Of a stretch of 64,000 nucleotides of DNA, positions 63,355 through 64,000 are shown one piece after another. The notes under the pieces were generated by a model. The model searched no databases. It was not told the DNA's origin and saw only the letters and a list, made by a program, of their open reading frames with translations. The DNA comes from Streptomyces sp. NBC_01224. Its GTDB lineage: Bacteria; Actinomycetota; Actinomycetes; Streptomycetales; Streptomycetaceae. The translations under genes and the position numbers were made by a program. Where the stretch lies: NCBI RefSeq assembly GCF_036002945.1, contig NZ_CP108529.1, positions 62,001 to 126,000 on the forward strand, in the 5' to 3' direction. Position 1 is the stretch's first letter. Every line of letters starts with the position of its first letter.

Positions 63355-64000
63355 CTATTGCGGCACCGATGCCCCGTACTGCACCTCGACCACCCCGACC
63401 CATGCTCCCCAGCGCCGCACGCTGACTTCGAGCCGGGGGCCGTTGCCGTTCGTCATACCGCTGTAGCTGCCGCCCTCTTTGTGCTCCTTCAGGCCGCAGT
63501 CGCGCAGCGTCTGCCCGAGCCCGCGGACCGAGTCGAGGGCCTGGTCGGTGTTCGCGTATTGAGAGACGCGGTACCGGGCCTTGGCGTCGCCCTTACCCGT
63601 GTAGGTGCTGGTGAACTGCTGCTCGGGGTTCTGGACGCCACCGGGCCAGCCGTTGCACACGCCGCCCAGGCCGGCCTGCGGCAGTGCGGTCTCATCGTTG
63701 TCGGGACCTTCGTAGTCGACTTTCCAGTGCACGGCCGCGTACATCGGCAACTCCGAGGGCTCCAGGTTCTGCACCACACCGTGCGACATAAACGGGTTCG
63801 CGCCTTCCGAAGCCACGCCCGCATCGCGCGAGCCGGGCGTCAGATCCGTCCACGAGCCGAGACCCGCCGCCGTCACGGCGGCCAATGCCACTGCAACCAG
63901 ACCAACCCGCTGCCGTGACCGGCGGCGCTCGCCGCGGGCACGTACGGCCTGCGCGGACGCAAGCCGCACCGGGACACCGTCCAGCATTTCCTCGACGTCA
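63355..64000 (-). CDS. Membrane-anchored hypothetical protein (partial, runs off the window)
   Basis: The frame is open to the window edge (D-V-E-E before the first Met at 63987), so the start is outside. A basic segment ([12 protein letters not shown]) precedes one membrane span ([19 protein letters not shown]), and the ~150-residue C-terminal part would lie outside the cell. The topology resembles membrane proteins encoded beside ECF sigma factors, where the N-terminus contacts a cytoplasmic partner, but no anti-sigma motif is visible. Function unknown. Confidence 0.7.
   Translation of the reverse strand, partial: DVEEMLDGVPVRLASAQAVRARGERRRSRQRVGLVAVALAAVTAAGLGSWTDLTPGSRDAGVASEGANPFMSHGVVQNLEPSELPMYAAVHWKVDYEGPDNDETALPQAGLGGVCNGWPGGVQNPEQQFTSTYTGKGDAKARYRVSQYANTDQALDSVRGLGQTLRDCGLKEHKEGGSYSGMTNGNGPRLEVSVRRWGAWVGVVEVQYGASVPQ

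Noticed and set aside
1-64000. tRNA and rRNA genes
   Set aside because: I looked for cloverleaf-like and rRNA-like sequence and recognised none; a covariance-model scan would be needed to exclude a missed tRNA.

Overview
The window is high-GC actinobacterial DNA. GTG and TTG starts, conservon genes, NarL-type two-component pairs and the typical paralog families point to Streptomyces or a close relative. The density of complete and broken insertion sequences and truncated genes suggests a chromosome arm or another accessory region rather than the core. No rRNA, tRNA or CRISPR array was recognised.

Layout. (1) 1-8.1 kb: a tight operon of a partial large protein, a MoxR AAA+ ATPase, a 1257-residue DUF5682-VWA fusion and a SWIM zinc-finger protein, ending at a strong hairpin. 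It resembles the E. coli yehLMPQ set. (2) 8.3-15 kb: IS110, a TetR/hydrolase divergent pair with an operator-like inverted repeat, an IS6 element with terminal repeats beside a broken DUF3761 gene, a frameshifted hypothetical gene and an IS5 element. (3) 15.3-22.5 kb: LysR/cupin pair, DoxX-like protein, NarL two-component system facing a DUF418 membrane protein, an ArsR scrap and a GNAT. (4) 22.5-29.6 kb: a decayed Tn3-family transposase, a methionine aminopeptidase whose divergent XRE regulator is truncated while the palindrome between them remains, a methyltransferase, a Tat-exported PHP-type metallohydrolase, and IS110 and IS256 scraps. (5) 29.6-37 kb: a second NarL two-component system with an IS701 element (CTAG duplication) 13 bp upstream of the kinase start, a methyltransferase, a 59-residue membrane protein, a GNAT, then scrambled IS5, MarR, dienelactone hydrolase and integrase fragments.

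(6) 37.5-46.9 kb is the most distinctive part. A complete conservon (cvnA-B-C-D-E: ATPase, roadblock, DUF742, small GTPase, CYP157-like P450) is followed on the same strand by a polyprenyl diphosphate synthase, a class II (DxDD) diterpene cyclase, a canonical P450 and a class I terpene synthase. This reads as a labdane-related diterpene pathway: C5 units to GGPP, protonation-initiated cyclisation, ionisation-initiated cyclisation or elimination, then oxidation. cvnC contains an in-frame TTA codon, which suggests bldA control, and a 13-bp-stem hairpin separates the conservon from the pathway genes.

(7) 46.9-57 kb: a frameshifted gene, a PAP2-family membrane protein, B3/B4-domain protein, broken PaiB, an EamA exporter diverging from an XRE-cupin regulator, and a broken MFS transporter framed by inverted copies of one IS end. 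(8) 57-64 kb: an HTH regulator divergent from a 1409-residue secreted subtilase with about ten Asp-box repeats, then two proteins of unknown function, the last running off the window.
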